From Polyrhizophydium stewartii (Eukaryota; Chytridiomycota; Chytridiomycetes; Rhizophydiales), in assembly GCA_027604665.1 (NCBI GenBank), contig JADGIZ010000206.1, forward strand, positions 1 through 19,453: DNA of 19,453 nt, given 5' to 3'. A program made the translations under genes and the position numbers. Within the stretch, counting starts at the first letter, position 1; each line of letters begins with the position of its first letter. A model generated the notes under the pieces. That model did not search any database. It had not been told where the DNA came from and saw only the letters and a list, made by a program, of their open reading frames with translations. Of this stretch, positions 17,968 to 19,453 are shown piece by piece.

Positions 17968-19002
17968 ATGGAGGCCGAGGAGGTCGGTCGGCCACCGCGG
18001 CCGCGTGCTGCGCTCGCCCGCCCCTGCGAGGCGGATCGGCAAGCGCTCGTGGTCGAACGAGTGCGTTCTGACGCGACGACTCTGTCTGCAGGCGCTGCGT
18101 GAGGCGGCGGCGCTGGGGAACCTTGCCGCCGCGCGCACGCTCATCATCAATGGCATCGACATCAACGCCCGCAACCGGGTCAACGGATGGACGCCGCTGC
18201 ACTGGGCGTGCTCGCGCGGCAACCGCGAGATGGCCGAGCTGCTGATCCGCCACGGCGCGCGCACGGACATTGCCAACCACAAGAACCAGACGCCTGCCGA
18301 GCTCGCCAAGGGCGACGCCGCCTCGCTCTTTAGTCAAGGTGCGTCCAGGACGGTGCTCATGCCGCGGGAGTGCTTCGGCTGCTGATCGGGCATGCCCTGG
18401 CAGCAACAGCAGAAGCAGCAGCAGCAGCAGCAGCGCCGGCGCAGACACCCGCGCCGCAGTCCGAGCCCAAGGCCGATGGCGCCGACGGCGGGTTTGTCCC
18501 GAGCTATATAGCGTATCCGGACCTGACCAAGCTGTGGAGCGTGCCGGACACAGTCCCCGGCTCGCTCCGTCCGCTGCAGCCCGTCCCGCCGATGCCTGCA
18601 TCCGAGGTGCGGCCCGAGGCTGCCGCCGTCGCCAAAGAACCCGCCGCCCAAGACAGCCAGGCGCCTGTCAAGGTGCCAGATGCGGCGGTGACGTCAGCAG
18701 AGCATGCTCTCACGCATGTGCGGGTGTTCTTGGGGGACCCCGATCAGCGGAGTGTGCTCGGCAGCATCTTCATTGCGCCAAATGCGACGCTGGCCGACGT
18801 CCGCAAGCAGATTCACAGCGAGCTGGACGGCGTCCCGAACGAGTTTGGCCTGTCGCGCTTCGACGGCGACCTGGTCGTGCCGATCGGCCGCAAACAGATG
18901 GGCCAGAGCGCGCTGATGCATCTGCGTGCTGTTGCGCGCGAGACGATGGCCAACGGGACGCCGCTGCCCATGTGCTGGCTTGTGGTCCAGCCTCGTCAAT
19001 GA
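17968..19002 (+). CDS. ANKRD40: ANKRD40-like ankyrin-repeat protein
   Basis: Exons are 17968-17982 (MEAEE), 18092-18338 and 18404-19002, giving 286 aa. Two ankyrin repeats at about residues 6-75 ([31 protein letters not shown]) closely resemble animal ANKRD40, including the REAAALG start and VNGWT-LHWAC. After a poly-Ala stretch there is FVPSYIAYP, matching the FVPNYLANP block of ANKRD40. The C-terminal domain (about 195-286) begins HVRVFLGDP and looks ubiquitin-like in length and strand pattern, as in ANKRD40. The molecular function is poorly known in any organism. The intron 1 donor is GTCGGT. The intron 2 acceptor falls in a CAG run, so the exact number of Ala residues is uncertain. Confidence 0.85.
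18401..18433 (+). repeat. CAG-rich run encoding poly-Ala, at the ANKRD40-like intron 2 acceptor
   Basis: The order is CAG, CAA, CAG, CAG, AAG, then six CAG. Read in the coding frame it gives Ala with one Thr and one Glu. Any of the AG dinucleotides could serve as acceptor and keep the frame. Confidence 0.85.
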
Positions 19003-19228
19003 ATATCGCGGGGCCATAACGACTGGTCAGATCTGGTGTGTGCTGGGCTCAGAGCGAGCCACGGGGCTGCCTGTCCGCGCAGGGTGCACTGCCCATGAGC
19101 CACGCGCCCCGTGGCACTGTCTGCAGCCGCGGGGGTGCGGGCCAGCCAAGGCGCCCGTGGGCGGCCGGACGCCCAAACGGCGGCCTGGCTCGAAATCGCT
19201 GATTTCACCCAAACCCCCCAAGCGGCCC
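19003..19228 (+). promoter_or_regulatory. Tandem intergenic gap, ANKRD40-like to PP2A-A
   Basis: These 226 bases lie between two same-strand genes. No AATAAA, TATA box or RNA gene was seen. Near the start codon there is a C-rich stretch (CACCCAAACCCCCCAAG), a plausible promoter or 5' UTR element. Confidence 0.35.
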
Positions 19229-19391
19229 ATGGAGGACACGGACGAGGCCCTCTACCCCATCGCGGTGCTGATTGACGAGCTCAAGCACGACGACGTCGTG
19301 CTGCGCCTCAACGCCATCCGGCGCCTGTCGACCATCGCGCTTGCGCTCGGGCCCGAGCGCACCCGCGACGAGCTGATCCCCTTCCTCGACG
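19229..19391 (+). CDS. TPD3: PP2A scaffold subunit A (PR65/Tpd3), first exon (partial)
   Basis: This HEAT-repeat scaffold joins the catalytic and regulatory subunits of protein phosphatase 2A. The visible exon encodes 54 residues starting [19 protein letters not shown] and continuing [33 protein letters not shown]. This matches the start of animal and fungal PR65 ([31 protein letters not shown]) nearly residue for residue. The ATG at 19229 has a good context (GCCCATGG). At 19392 a GTGCGT donor (phase 1) begins an intron that continues to or past the right edge; a CCAG at 19447-19450 is a possible acceptor but lacks a clear branch element. Confidence 0.93.
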
Positions 19392-19453
19392 GTGCGTGCC
19401 CGCGTGTGTGCCGCCGCCGCCGCCCGCCGCCCTCGGCGCCTGCGCCCCAGCCG

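Noticed and set aside
1..19453. Mobile element, CRISPR array, prokaryotic operon, defence or secondary-metabolism cluster
   Set aside because: All coding sequence resolves into spliced eukaryotic housekeeping-type genes; no inverted terminal repeats, spaced repeats, transposase or tRNA was seen.

Overview
The window is a compact, GC-rich, intron-rich stretch of a eukaryotic nuclear genome. Most genes are cut into short exons by introns of roughly 45-110 bp. Most introns have a CTGAC (less often CTAAC) branch-like element shortly before the acceptor. I infer an early-diverging fungus, probably a zoosporic (chytrid-like) one. The BAP31/Yet-like protein has a fungal-looking N-terminus, and the SWI3/SMARCC protein has a ZZ finger as in RSC8. 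Several other genes look more animal-like or early-branching: ANKRD40, UNC-45 with a TPR remnant, metaxin-2, EMC10 with a poly-Gly tail, and the SMARCC N-terminal module. I cannot fix the lineage from this sequence alone, and no viral, plasmid, transposon, CRISPR, tRNA or rRNA sequence was seen.

Layout, left to right. A WW-domain gene (-) runs off the left edge. It diverges from a SWI3/SMARCC chromatin-remodelling subunit (+, six exons, 783 aa). Next is a 19-exon SPRY + multi-IQ protein (+, 858 aa), the least familiar gene here. It converges on mitochondrial ribosomal protein uS17m (-), which diverges from a BAP31/Yet-like ER protein (+, eight exons). That gene ends 12 bp from the end of EMC10 (-, five exons). 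EMC10 diverges from metaxin-2 (+, seven exons), which converges on RFT1 (-, four exons). RFT1 diverges from UNC-45 (+), which converges on ribosomal protein S3 (-). RPS3 diverges from an ANKRD40-like ankyrin protein (+). The first exon of the PP2A scaffold subunit A (+) runs off the right edge.

Exons were assembled by hand from reading-frame phase, splice sites and remembered family patterns. Each complete model sums to a multiple of three with matching phases at every junction. Intergenic gaps are all under 250 bp, so divergent neighbours must share promoters and convergent neighbours have almost no separate 3' space.

The genes are housekeeping: chromatin, translation (cytosolic and mitochondrial), ER membrane biology (BAP31, EMC10, RFT1), mitochondrial outer-membrane import (metaxin), myosin folding (UNC-45) and phosphatase scaffolding. 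I see no operon-like system or defence island. The points worth a second look are the SPRY-IQ protein, splice-site variants (GC-AG introns, recurrent GTCGGT donors), a start-codon-only exon in RPS3, a histidine-rich loop in the BAP31 homologue, a reduced TPR in UNC-45, and a run of in-frame tandem acceptors in the ANKRD40 homologue.
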